Shown piece by piece: positions 1 through 9,001 of a stretch of DNA of 64,000 nt. The notes below the pieces were generated by a model, which searched no databases, was not told the origin of the DNA, and saw only the letters and a list, made by a program, of their open reading frames with translations. The DNA is from Planctomycetota bacterium (lineage in GTDB: Bacteria; Planctomycetota; UBA1135; UBA2386): NCBI GenBank assembly GCA_016713175.1, contig JADJPQ010000001.1, forward strand, positions 647,001-711,000, in the 5' to 3' direction. Every line of letters begins with the position of its first letter. The first letter of the stretch is position 1. A program made the translations under genes and the position numbers.

Positions 1-372
1 AACAGCCGGTCGCTGGGGACAGTCTCGACGGGCGGGGATGCCGGTTCCATGTCGTGATCCAAGCTGGGGTTGCCGGGCCGCTTGGAGGTGGACCTTGGAG
101 GCTGGCCGACGGGGGGAGTGTAGCAGAGCGAGGCCGCTGGTACAGGCGTCGACGTCAGCGCGCTGGTGCACGGGCGGGTCTTGCGTGGCGCAACGAGTCG
201 CGTACCGTCCGCGTCGCTCGCTCGGGCGTGTGGCCGCCAAGCGGGGGCTCATCATCTGCCACATCCTCAGCATCGAAGGTCGTGCTTATCGCCAGTCGCG
301 GAGTGCCTGAAACGAGCCAAGGTGTATATCTGTGCTTGAAACTGAGCTGGGCGCCCCTACCGTGAACAGGTC
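1..372. other. Left flank, no gene recognised
   Basis: I see no convincing gene here. Short open frames exist on the plus strand but their translations are Arg/Ala/Gly-rich with no domain character. The stretch presumably carries the promoter of the SIR2-STAND gene that starts at 373, but I cannot point to a confident -10/-35 pair. GC falls from left to right as the accessory island begins. Confidence 0.5.
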
Positions 373-3117
373 ATGACGGCAAGCGACAGGCTGGAGGATC
401 AACCCGCGGATAATGCTTGGCGCCTGGAGCAGTTGGCATTGCAGTTGGCGGAAGGAGGCATCACTCCGTTCGTTGGTGCGGGCATCTCAAAGCCCCTTGG
501 GTTTCCGTTGTGGGGAGAATTCCTTAAGCAGGCAGCTGATACGTCTTTCCTCGCGGAGAAAGTCCTAGCGTTGGTCGACAACGGCCACCATGACGAAGCA
601 GCGGATGTTCTCCACAAGGAATGCGGACACAGACACTTCGAAGACGAAATCCGGAGGGTATTCGGTCGTCCGAGCCCGACATCCTTCACGCACGAGCTGC
701 TGACCAGAATAACCTCGGGCGCAATTATTACAACCAATTTTGATGACATGGTCGAGCAGGCGTTCCGCGATAAGCAAAATCCGCTAGCATGCGTCGTCCA
801 CGGAACCCGGGACGTGTCGACCGCACACGATGCCGTGTCCAAAGGACGCCGTTTCTTGATCAAGCTCCATGGAACTTGGTCCGAGCGCACGGGGCGCGTC
901 CTAACGAACGAGGAATACCAAGTTGCCTATGGGCCCAACAGGCACGCAATCGACCCAAAGCAGGCGCTACCCAGTCTACTTGAGCGTTGTCTGATGGTGA
1001 AGCCGTGTCTCTTCTTGGGCTGTGGATTGATGGATGACTGGACCATGAGTGTCCTCGGCGCGCTAGCTAAGAAGAACCCCGATGTCGTCCATTACGCAAT
1101 AACCGAGCGACCGGCCGCGGACGCCGCGTTTGCCGCCAAACGTCAACGTCTATCCAATTGGGGGGTCCGACCCATCTGGTATGGCGAGGGTCAGCACGAG
1201 AAGGTCGTAGCCATCCTTGAGCAGCTCGCCCCGAGTTCCCAGGTGCCCTGTTTCAACGTCGCGCCGCCCATCCATAGGATGAACGCCCTTGCCGACGCCA
1301 TAGATGAAAAAACGTTCTTGCTCGACCGAACGCGGGCACAGATTGCGGAGCGGTTGACGGTCGCGGAGAGTCGAGGCGGCGGCGCGTTCCAGGTCGTTGG
1401 CGTCCCAGGCGTAGGTAAGTCGACCTTGCTACATCATTGGTTGATGCAGACCGTATCGAGGACTTCGCGACCTGTGTTCGGTTGGTCATTTTACGAGAAT
1501 GCAGGCTACCAACCGCGGTCCCTTGGCGGGTTTGTGCGGTCTGTCTGGGAGTTTAGCAAGCTGGTTTCGGCAAGTCTCGCCCCTTCTCCGTCACAGCAGC
1601 TCGTGCCGCTGTGCGAAGCTGTTGGTCGTTGTCTTGCGTCAACTCGCGCGCTCCTCGTATTGGACGGAGTCGATGCTTGTCTCGACGTCGGAAGCCAGGA
1701 GCTGCCAGCAGAGTTGAAAGGGCTGATCGCCGCAATAGTTGGGTCGGGTCCAGGCTCGGGAATGGTAGTTGTTTGCGTGAGGACCAGGCTATCAGGACTC
1801 ACGGTTCCCGTGAACGAGATGGTTCTCAAGGGGCTGGAAGCGCGTGAGGGCGCAGCGATCATTATGGCCTCCGATGCACCCGGAGTGTCCGTGCCGCTTC
1901 GTTATGGGGCGTCTTCAAATCGCAACATTGTCTTAAGGGAACTTGAACGCATCAGTTCAGACATTCTAGGCGGAAACGCGTTAGCTCATCGGTTGTTTTC
2001 AACTATGGCGCGTGTTGTTGCCGGCGGCGATGTCAAAGTCGCCGAAATAGAGTGTCAAACTCAGGGCCTGCGCGTTGCGGGCGCAGACGCATCCCAAGCT
2101 GCCGAGGTGGTGGCGCACTATGACGCAATGTTGACAAAGCTCGGTCCAGCCATTGCGGCGTCAATGCGAGCCTTGTTGGCGATCCTTGCGGCGTTGGATC
2201 GTCCGGCTCCGACGCAGCTTGTCAGGTATGCGGCGGAGCGCCTTGAGCCTTCGCTCGCGGCCTCGGGCATAGCCTTGCAACTGGATGACCTCCTCCCGCG
2301 CTTGGTGGCATTAGGACTGATTGCGCTCAACTCCGCAGGCATCATCTTGCATCCAGTTGTGCGCACACGATTCATGCCAAGAGCGCGCGCGCAGGGGTTG
2401 TCGGCCAAGCAGATTCACGAAGCCATTTTTGAAGCTGTCCTCTTCACTTCTCACGGACGCGATCTCGGGCATGCGGTGCAAGCCGCGAGGCACGGCTGTC
2501 TCGCCGACATGCCAGAGGCAGTGTGGCGCCGAGTGTATGAAGAGCGAATTGTCCGTGATGGGTACCGAGCGATTCGCGACGTCGGTGCCTTTGCGCAGGC
2601 CGAGGCGATACTGCGATCGCTACTTGGTCAATATGGTGGGGCCGGATCACGCATTGGTCCGGAGCGCTTCCCAGAGGCACAAGCCGCGGTTGACCTCGGG
2701 TTGCTGATTGCACAACTGCGAGGTTACGCGGACCCGGAAGTGGTTGGGCTGTTTCAAAGAGTTCGCGGTCATTATACAAGCGATACCGTGACGCCAGGCC
2801 ATGCGGCCCGTTCTCTATGGGGTCTGTGGGCGTACCATTTGCTGCGCGCGGAATTCGAACGATGTGACGTGGCGTTAGATTTGCTGCAGCGCACGCTAGA
2901 GGCTGCCAAATGTACCGATTGGCTGCGCATCGAGTACCTTGGCAGCCGGTTGCAAATGGAGTTTTGGCGCGGCCGCCTGCACCAAACAACGCCCATTTTC
3001 TGCGAGGCGTCAAGCACCGCGAGCACTGCAACCTTGGATGGACGTAGTGCTTCGATGTTCATTGGCGAGGATCCGTGGGTTGTAGCGTGCTGCTACGAAG
3101 CTATGTCGCTAGTGTAG
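373..3117 (+). pseudogene. SIR2-STAND NTPase (Avs5-like architecture), 5' part, interrupted by IS630
   Basis: This is the N-terminal 913 codons of a predicted anti-phage or conflict NTPase. A SIR2-family NADase domain lies at about residues 20-260, with GAGIS at 35-39, TTNFD at 120-124, KLHG at 164-167 and a GCGLMDD loop at 216-222. A STAND/NACHT-type P-loop ATPase follows, with Walker A GVPGVGKST at 343-351 and Walker B LLVLDGVD at 427-434. The rest is alpha-helical, TPR-like sequence. In known AVAST type V (Avs5) proteins the STAND part senses a phage protein and the SIR2 part depletes NAD+; assignment here rests on architecture only. The frame runs into the IS630 end, adds one foreign Val and stops at TAG 3115-3117. 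Joining 3109 to the second TA copy at 4281 restores the frame into 4283-4843, giving an original gene of 1,099 codons. GC is visibly lower than in genes beyond 6.6 kb, suggesting transfer. Confidence 0.88.
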
Positions 3118-3128
3118 TGCGCGAGAAA
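3112..3128 (+). repeat. IS630 left terminal inverted repeat
   Basis: It begins GTGTAGTGCG directly after the TA duplication, then continues with partial matches (a shared AGA) to the reverse complement of the right end. It also supplies the premature TAG stop of the interrupted SIR2-STAND gene. Confidence 0.85.
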
Positions 3129-3181
3129 TAGCGGTAATTATGTAGGAGGCCCTGCGTTCGGTAGTCTGTCGAGGACAACCG

Positions 3182-4270
3182 ATGCGAGTAGCTGTGGCGA
3201 TCGAACTGACGGACCAAGAGCGCGCGACCCTCGAGGGCTACGCGCGAGGACGATCGACGCCGGCGCGGCTGGTGCTGCGAGCGAGGATCGTGCTGCATGC
3301 GGCGAAGGGCACGCAGAACAAGGAGATCGCCGAAGACTTGGGCACGCTCCAGAAGACCGTGGGCCTCTGGCGCAATCGGTTCGCCAAGCTGCGCATCGCG
3401 GGCATCGAGAAGGACGCGCCTGGCCGAGGTCGGCCGAAGTCCATCGGCGCCAAGAAGATCGCCGACATCGTGCGCATCACGACGCAAGAGACGCCGCCCA
3501 ACGCCACGCAGTGGAGCACGCGCGACATGGCAAAGGCATCCGAGGTGAGCGCCTCGACAGTTCGCCGGATCTGGCGCGAGCACGGCCTCAAGCCGCACTT
3601 GGTGCGCAGCTTCAAGGTCAGCCGCGACCCGGAGTTCGCCGAGAAGCTCGGCGACGTCGTCGGCCTCTACCTCAATCCGCCGGCCAACGCGATCGTCTTG
3701 AGCTGTGACGAGAAGTCGCAGATCCAAGCTCTCGATCGAACCCAGCCTTCCCTGCCCTTTCGAAGTGGGCGCACGAAGACCGTCACCCACGACTACAAGC
3801 GCAACGGCACATCGACTCTCTTCGCGGCGCTGAACACCCTGAACGGGCAGGTGCTCAGCATGTGCGCGCCGCGCCATCGTCATCAGGAGTGGCTCCGCTT
3901 CCTGCAGATGATCGACCGCGAGACGCCGGCCCATCTCCAGATCCACGTGATCGCCGACAACTACGCGACGCACAAGCACGACAAGGTGGCGCGATGGCTT
4001 GGACGGCACCCGCGCTTCCACATGCACTTCACACCGACCAGCGCGTCTTGGCTCAACATGGTCGAGCGCTTCTTCCGCGACATCACGACGAAGCGCATCC
4101 GACGCGGGGTGTTCCCGAGCGTCGAGGCTCTGGTCCAGGCCATCGAGAGCTACATCGCCGAGCACAACCTCGACCCCAAGCCCTTCATCTGGACGGCCAA
4201 GGCCGGCGACATTCTGGCCAAGGTCACTCGCGCAAGGGCAGCGCTCGCGAATAATGCCCCATCTGTCTGA
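3182..4270 (+). CDS. IS630-family transposase
   Basis: A 362-residue DDE transposase that cuts and rejoins the IS630 ends. An N-terminal helix-turn-helix (about residues 12-75) is followed by a second winged-helix-like segment (about 90-145, containing the RGRPKS linker) and the DDE core: Asp176 in SCDEKSQ, Asp259 in VIADNYATHK and Glu295 in NMVERFFRD. All three catalytic acids are present and there is no internal stop, so it is probably active. It nearly fills the element, leaving about 70 bp on the left and 10 bp on the right before the terminal repeats. Its GC is higher than that of the gene it interrupts. Confidence 0.96.
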   Translation: MRVAVAIELTDQERATLEGYARGRSTPARLVLRARIVLHAAKGTQNKEIAEDLGTLQKTVGLWRNRFAKLRIAGIEKDAPGRGRPKSIGAKKIADIVRITTQETPPNATQWSTRDMAKASEVSASTVRRIWREHGLKPHLVRSFKVSRDPEFAEKLGDVVGLYLNPPANAIVLSCDEKSQIQALDRTQPSLPFRSGRTKTVTHDYKRNGTSTLFAALNTLNGQVLSMCAPRHRHQEWLRFLQMIDRETPAHLQIHVIADNYATHKHDKVARWLGRHPRFHMHFTPTSASWLNMVERFFRDITTKRIRRGVFPSVEALVQAIESYIAEHNLDPKPFIWTAKAGDILAKVTRARAALANNAPSV

Positions 4271-4280
4271 CGCACTACAC
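4266..4280 (-). repeat. IS630 right terminal inverted repeat
   Basis: The right end reads CGCACTACAC into the TA duplication at 4281-4282, the inverted copy of the left end. The transposase stop codon (4268-4270) lies inside the repeat region. Confidence 0.85.
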
Positions 4281-4282
4281 TA

Positions 4283-4843
4283 GCGATCCGAGGCGACGAA
4301 GGTGGCGACGTCCTGATCGCGCGGGCCATCATGGAGGCGGTCCCCCTGGACGCATTCACGCTTTCATACGCGGAGCTGGTCGCAGCTGCCATGAAACAGT
4401 TTTCTGGTGACGCGCGTGGTGCGCTGCGCCACGGCAGAGAAGTTCTTCGCATAGCCGACGAACATGGGTTCGCGTTGCGGCGCGCCGAGGCGGTGCCGAT
4501 CGTAGCGTGGGCGGCAGTGGTGACTGGTGAGCCAGACCCGTGCACGGAGGCCATGTCGGCGACACTCGATGCAATGCAACAGAGCGGAGTTTCGCTGATA
4601 CGTGGTTACTACTGTACGCTGGCGGCCGAGGTTCTGCGTCTTCAGCGGCGTGTCCCGGAAGCGCTGGCTGTCGCCAAGGATGCCTGGGGAGCAAGTCTCC
4701 GAACAGGTGAGCTCTGGTATGCGCCCCGGACTCTCAAGTTGGTAGCTGAGTTATTGGCCGAATGTGGTGAACAACATGAAGCAGATTTGTTTTCCACACA
4801 GGGTGCGGAGTTGCTGTTTAGCCGTGGGGTGAGGCACGCGTGA
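4283..4843 (+). pseudogene. SIR2-STAND NTPase, 3' part after the IS630 insertion
   Basis: This is the displaced C-terminal part (186 codons plus stop) of the gene that starts at 373. Codons from 4283 read in the same frame as the 5' part once the IS is removed. The sequence is helical and Ala/Leu/Glu-rich, consistent with the end of a TPR-like sensor array. An in-frame ATG at 4331 could allow translation of a 170-residue fragment, but without the P-loop and SIR2 parts it cannot act alone. The stop (TGA 4841-4843) overlaps the GTG start of the HMG-CoA reductase gene by 4 bp (GTGA), so the two genes were translationally coupled before the insertion. Confidence 0.88.
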
Positions 4844-5961
4844 GCCACGAAAGAAATGAAGAGAGGAGCGATGATCCGCGCGTTTCAGTCCCTGCTGAGG
4901 GCGCGGGCGTGCTGCGTGCGGATACGGTGAAGCACCGCCTTGACGATATCGTCAGCATAACTACTGTGCCGCGCGCCGTAGTCGGCCCAGTGCACATTGC
5001 CGGCGATCATGCAGTCGGGGTATTTGAGGTTCCGTTTGCGACAACGGAAGGTGCTCTGGCACGTACCTATACGGCTGGCTTGCGTTGCTTTGGCGCAGAC
5101 AATCCAGTCAGGGCTTGCGTGGAACACTCCTCTATACACATCACGCCGATGTTCAGAGTGGCATGCCATGCCTCGGCCTTGGCTCGTTGGTTGGGCGGTC
5201 GATTTGAAGACGCCGCGACGCTTGTGGCACAAGGATTCGGGCATTGTCGCCTCCTGAGACTTGAGCCCATCGTGCTCGATGATCTGGTGCTTTGTAAGTG
5301 TGTCTATGACACAGCGGATGCGCAGGGTCTAAATACGATTAATGACGCCACGGAACGAATCCTTCATCGACTAATGGCTTTAGGTCTGCCTTTCGGTGCA
5401 AGCGTCTTCTTGCGCTCACACTTTTCGGGAGTGAAGCACCACAGTGTTTTGAATGAACACCTCGGGTACGGAAAGCGTGTTCGGGCGAGCGCTCGCATTC
5501 CGGCGACCGTATTGCGGCGGCGGTTGAAAGTGACAGCGCATGCTATGACTTCGTATGTAAATGATGCCCGTCGTTGTGCTGCCGCCGCCGGAATCGCGCG
5601 TATGAATATCCATGCCGCGAACGGGATTGCAGCAGTCATGCTTGCGACGGGGCAGGACATTGCGGATATGGTGAACAGCGGCGTTGCGGAGACCGAGTTC
5701 ACGGTTGATTCCGACGACGCCCTAATAGTTAATGTCGTTATTTTCAATTTGAACGTAGCCACGGTGGGGGGTGGCACTGCCCTGCCGACGCAACGTGTTG
5801 CGCTTGAGTCCGTGGGATGTTTCGGGGGTGGTCTTGTGAATAGGCTGGCTGAAATCATCGGCGCTGTAGCCGTAGGCGGTGAGGTTGCGACCGTCGCTGC
5901 GATTCTTCGCGGCAACTTTGTGCGCGCGCACTTGCGGCGCCGGGAAAAAGAAAATGAGTAG
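4840..5961 (+). CDS. HMG-CoA reductase homologue coupled to a SIR2-STAND gene
   Basis: A 373-residue homologue of 3-hydroxy-3-methylglutaryl-CoA reductase, the NADPH-dependent enzyme that makes mevalonate. By eye-alignment to class I enzymes all four catalytic residues are present: Glu70 in ATTEG, Lys199 in SGVKHHS, Asp273 in ATGQD and His364 in VRAHL. The cofactor motif DAMGMNM is degenerate (DAQGLNT, 160-166), while ATVGGGT (307-313) and NRLAEIIGA are well kept. No membrane anchor is seen. The GTG start overlaps the upstream stop by 4 bp, which decides the start. No other mevalonate-pathway gene is visible nearby, so a role in isoprenoid synthesis is not supported by context; a role alongside the SIR2-STAND protein is inferred. 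It could also be a passenger or a divergent enzyme on another acyl-CoA. GC is low like that of its partner. Confidence 0.85.
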   Translation: MSHERNEERSDDPRVSVPAEGAGVLRADTVKHRLDDIVSITTVPRAVVGPVHIAGDHAVGVFEVPFATTEGALARTYTAGLRCFGADNPVRACVEHSSIHITPMFRVACHASALARWLGGRFEDAATLVAQGFGHCRLLRLEPIVLDDLVLCKCVYDTADAQGLNTINDATERILHRLMALGLPFGASVFLRSHFSGVKHHSVLNEHLGYGKRVRASARIPATVLRRRLKVTAHAMTSYVNDARRCAAAAGIARMNIHAANGIAAVMLATGQDIADMVNSGVAETEFTVDSDDALIVNVVIFNLNVATVGGGTALPTQRVALESVGCFGGGLVNRLAEIIGAVAVGGEVATVAAILRGNFVRAHLRRREKENE

Positions 5962-6372
5962 CTGCCAAGATCAAGATGGCGTGATGTCGTGCTGTCCCGG
6001 TGCTGTCCGTTTTCTCGAACGCGGCAATCTGCCGGTTCGGGGCGGCGGTGCGCGGCGTTCCGGGAACCGGCTCAGCCGAAGTCGGCACGATCGGTACGGA
6101 CCGGAAGCAAAGTCGGGCCTTGAAACCGGCGCTTCTCCCCATTCCCGCCGCGACCGCGCGACTCAAGCAGCCCGTCGTTCCGGTAGTAGTAGCTGAGCAG
6201 CCCACCGAGTCGTTCGCGACGAACCACTGGTGTGCTGGCCCAGAACTCGTCCGCGCCCTTTTCCCCTTTTCCGGGCTGCAGTGCCGTCGGCGCGGTCGGT
6301 TCCTGGATCTGGTTCGGCCGAAGTCCAGACTCGGGTACAGACTCCGAGCCCGATCTGGCCATCCAAACCAAC
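5962..6372. other. Junk-like intergenic stretch after the island
   Basis: There is no supportable gene. Both strands have open frames but their translations lack domain character. It separates the low-GC island from the high-GC secreted-protein region and leads into the remnant of an ECF sigma factor gene on the minus strand. Confidence 0.4.
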
Positions 6373-6570
6373 GTTTCTCCGGCAGGCCTCGTTGACGAGG
6401 GTGGTGGGCGGCAGCGTGTGGTCCGGCCGTTCGCGCCGCAGGTAGTGTGCGGCGAGCGCGCGCAGTTCGGAGTGCACGGAGGCGATCAGGCTGGCCACTG
6501 CACCGGACGCGGCGGGGACCGGATCGCCGGGGCGGCGGCCTGGCGTCCCCGAGCCGATTCCGTTGCACAC
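6373..6570 (-). pseudogene. N-terminal remnant of a planctomycete-type ECF sigma factor
   Basis: The minus strand encodes about 65 residues containing HSELRALAAHYLRRERPDHT followed by LPPTTLVNEA. This is the hallmark start of the planctomycete/acidobacterial ECF sigma family (TIGR02999-like), where the helix ends in LVHEAYLRL. After NEACRRN the similarity stops and the frame runs into unrelated sequence, so regions 2.2-4 are missing. It is a truncated remnant, perhaps of the regulator that once preceded a secreted or kinase gene. Confidence 0.7.
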
Positions 6571-6642
6571 CGGGTCGGCTTCCTGCGCCTCAGTGGGCGT
6601 CGTCTCGATCCACCACCTACAGAAGCAACCGGAGCCACCACG

Positions 6643-8847
6643 ATGAGCGCTCGTTCCTGCCTGTTCCTCGCCGCCACACTGGCAAGCGCGTTGCCAGCCC
6701 AGGGTCCCGTCGGGCCAGCGTTTCTCGGCGCACCCCGCGTCTCGACCGCCTTCGCGCCGGCCACCCTCGGCGTCACCAGGGTCATCCAGATCGGCATGGT
6801 GCCGGACCCGTCCGGCGCGCCTGGCCGTCATGTGGGCGGCCTGACGGTGAGCGGGCTGCCGCCCGCGCTCGGCGGCGTCGGCGGCGACGACCTGGTCGCG
6901 TTCACCTACGACCGCGCCACCGACTCCGTCACGCTGAACGCCAGCGCCGCGGGCCTGAACACGGCCGCCGACGAGTTCGCGCTCAACTTCGCTCCCGATG
7001 CGGGTTACGCCGTGTTCGAGCGCATCGGTCAGGGCATGCTGCAGGTTGCGGTGTCACCGCAGACCGGCGCGTTCCTCACGCCGGTGCCGATCCAGAACGG
7101 ACCCGCACCGACCCAGGGGCTCGATCCGAGTCCTGGCCGGATCGACGGCCGCAGCGTGCTGTTCTTCAACCGCGGCAGCCACGTGGCCTGGCAGGAGCAC
7201 GATCTCGCCGGCGCCGCCCTGGTCGGACCGATCACCGACGTCGCGGTGCCGTCGGTGCCGGGTGGCAACTGCCATTCGGCGTGGCCCGTGGCCGGCGTCG
7301 ATGGCGAGAGCGAGGCCCTGCTGGTGTGCCAGGGCACCCCCACCAACATCTCGCATTGGCTGTGGGCAGGCGACCTGCGCGCCATCACGCCCGCTCTGCC
7401 GCAGGACGTGACCACGAACCGCTGGGACAACAACGGCTGCCTGGCCGGCGGCCGCATCTACATGGTGCGTTCCTCCACCAGCACCAATGCCGTGATGGAG
7501 TACGACGTGGCGATCACGCTCGGCGACGTCGTGCTGTGCCAGGGTGACTACGCGGAGACGACGGTGCTCGCACCGCCGCGGCCGGGCGCCGCCGCCCCCG
7601 ACATCTCGTTCGTGTTCGCGGGGTTCCAGTACCTGCCCGCTCCGGTGAGCTACCCCGGCATCGCCGGCGCGCTCGGACTCGGCGGATCGCTGATCCACAT
7701 GGGCACCGCCGAACATGAACCCGGGACCGGCATCGCGATGGTGCCGTTCCTGATGCCGATGGCGCTGGGGGGCAGCTTCGGCGTGCAGGCGCTGACGATC
7801 TCGCCGACGGCGAACCTCATGGCGCTCGGCTCGACTGCCGCGATCGAATTGCGCGGTGGCGCTGGCACCCGCACGACGGACGCGATCCCGGGTCCGGTGA
7901 ACGTCGAGGACCTGGAAGTGCTCGACGGCGAGCCGATGGAGCGGCTGTTCCTGCCGCAGACCCACGGCGCGATCCAGTCGGTCGCCTTCGCGGCGCCGAA
8001 CGACCCGGGCAACGCCTGGGTGCCGGACCGCGACTACGCGGCCGTGATCCGCCCCGACGGCACGGCGTTCGTCGACATCCGGCGTGCCGGCGGCTTCGTG
8101 GTGCAGATCACGACGGCTACCGACGTGGTCAAGAAGTTCTTCGTCAAGTCCAAGAAGCTGAAGTTCACGGCTGGCGCGGTAGCGGCCTTCAAGCAGGCGC
8201 CGCCGGCGCCGCTGCCGGGGCAGTACGCGATGCCGCTGATCCTGCGTGAACGGCCGGACGCCGGCGACAACGGCTACGCGGCGGGACTGCGCGCGTTCTT
8301 CCCGTTGGCGCCGGAGTTCGGCTCGGTCGGTGAGCTGGCGCGCCTGATCGTCGCCTGGCACGCCGCGCAGCCGGTGCCGCAGCCGATCGACGTGCTGATC
8401 TGTGCGCACGGCATCCCGGGCGGCTTCCAGATGAACACCAACAGCTACGTGCAGGGCACCTGGGTGTTCGATCCGCTGCGGCCGCTGCAGCCGCCGGTGA
8501 TGACGCTGAACGCCGAGGCGTTGGCGTTGCTGGGCGGGGGCGTCGATGCGCAGGGGGCGTTCCTCGGCATCCGGGGCAAGGTGCGCCGCATGGTGATCTT
8601 CGCGTGCATGGTGGCGTGCCCGCAGACCACCAACGTCGGGCCGGCGTTCCTGGGCGAGTTCACCAGCGAGCTGGCGATCGGCAATCCGATCGGGGCGGGT
8701 CAGACCAGTGTCACGGCCTGGGACGTGTGCAGCTACATGGTGCCGCCGTCGCGGACGTGGAGCGGTGGCGGTTTCGGCCGCGTGGTCGTGTATCCGCCGT
8801 GGCTCGGGATTGCCGGCGGCAGGCAGCCGCTGGTCACGACCAGGTGA
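6643..8847 (+). CDS. Secreted protein with a DUF4347/caspase-like C-terminal segment
   Basis: A 734-residue exported protein of unknown function. The start is the ATG at 6643, preceded by GGAG, because it begins an Ala/Leu-rich signal peptide ending ALPAQ; the frame is open further upstream but that part is not protein-like. The body is beta-rich, perhaps a propeller. Near the C-terminus, ICAHGIPGGFQMNT (His589) is followed about 65 residues later by VIFACMVAC (Cys655) and then FLGEFTSEL. That spacing and the HG...AC pattern resemble the His/Cys dyad of DUF4347/CHAT-type caspase-like folds. The fold assignment is an inference from pattern only. Unlike its neighbours it does not obviously end in the shared C-terminal module. 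Confidence 0.75.
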   Translation: MSARSCLFLAATLASALPAQGPVGPAFLGAPRVSTAFAPATLGVTRVIQIGMVPDPSGAPGRHVGGLTVSGLPPALGGVGGDDLVAFTYDRATDSVTLNASAAGLNTAADEFALNFAPDAGYAVFERIGQGMLQVAVSPQTGAFLTPVPIQNGPAPTQGLDPSPGRIDGRSVLFFNRGSHVAWQEHDLAGAALVGPITDVAVPSVPGGNCHSAWPVAGVDGESEALLVCQGTPTNISHWLWAGDLRAITPALPQDVTTNRWDNNGCLAGGRIYMVRSSTSTNAVMEYDVAITLGDVVLCQGDYAETTVLAPPRPGAAAPDISFVFAGFQYLPAPVSYPGIAGALGLGGSLIHMGTAEHEPGTGIAMVPFLMPMALGGSFGVQALTISPTANLMALGSTAAIELRGGAGTRTTDAIPGPVNVEDLEVLDGEPMERLFLPQTHGAIQSVAFAAPNDPGNAWVPDRDYAAVIRPDGTAFVDIRRAGGFVVQITTATDVVKKFFVKSKKLKFTAGAVAAFKQAPPAPLPGQYAMPLILRERPDAGDNGYAAGLRAFFPLAPEFGSVGELARLIVAWHAAQPVPQPIDVLICAHGIPGGFQMNTNSYVQGTWVFDPLRPLQPPVMTLNAEALALLGGGVDAQGAFLGIRGKVRRMVIFACMVACPQTTNVGPAFLGEFTSELAIGNPIGAGQTSVTAWDVCSYMVPPSRTWSGGGFGRVVVYPPWLGIAGGRQPLVTTR

Positions 8848-9001
8848 GCGGCGGGCGCCGCAGCCCACATGGACCGGCGGCGCTGCCGTGCTTCGTGCGT
8901 CGCGAATGCCAAGGGCACGAGGGAAGGACCGCGCCTCGGCGTGCGGACGCGGCCCGGGCGGTCCGCGCGCCGGCGCAGGAGGGCTGCGCGGCGCGCGAGC
9001 G

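Larger units (their letters stand above)
3110..4282 (+). mobile_element. IS630-family insertion sequence with TA target duplication
   Basis: The element lies between two TA dinucleotides (3110-3111 and 4281-4282), the target duplication expected of IS630/Tc1-mariner elements. Removing one TA plus the element (1,171 bp) restores an uninterrupted reading frame through the host gene, which proves the boundaries. Terminal inverted repeats begin GTGTAGTGCG at the left and are mirrored as CGCACTACAC at the right. The single transposase gene is intact, so the insertion may be recent. Confidence 0.95.

Noticed and set aside
3115..3117. Natural C-terminus of the SIR2-STAND protein at residue 914
   Set aside because: The last codon and stop come from the IS630 end; removing the element restores a continuous frame to 4843.
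4331..4843. Independent small gene between the IS and the HMGR gene
   Set aside because: It is in frame with and completes the interrupted SIR2-STAND gene; its ATG is an internal methionine.
7054..8868. 604-codon open frame antisense to the secreted protein at 6643
   Set aside because: Translation is Arg/His/Ala-rich with no domain or signal peptide; the plus-strand frame has a ribosome site, signal peptide and ordered protein sequence. Long antisense frames are expected at this GC.
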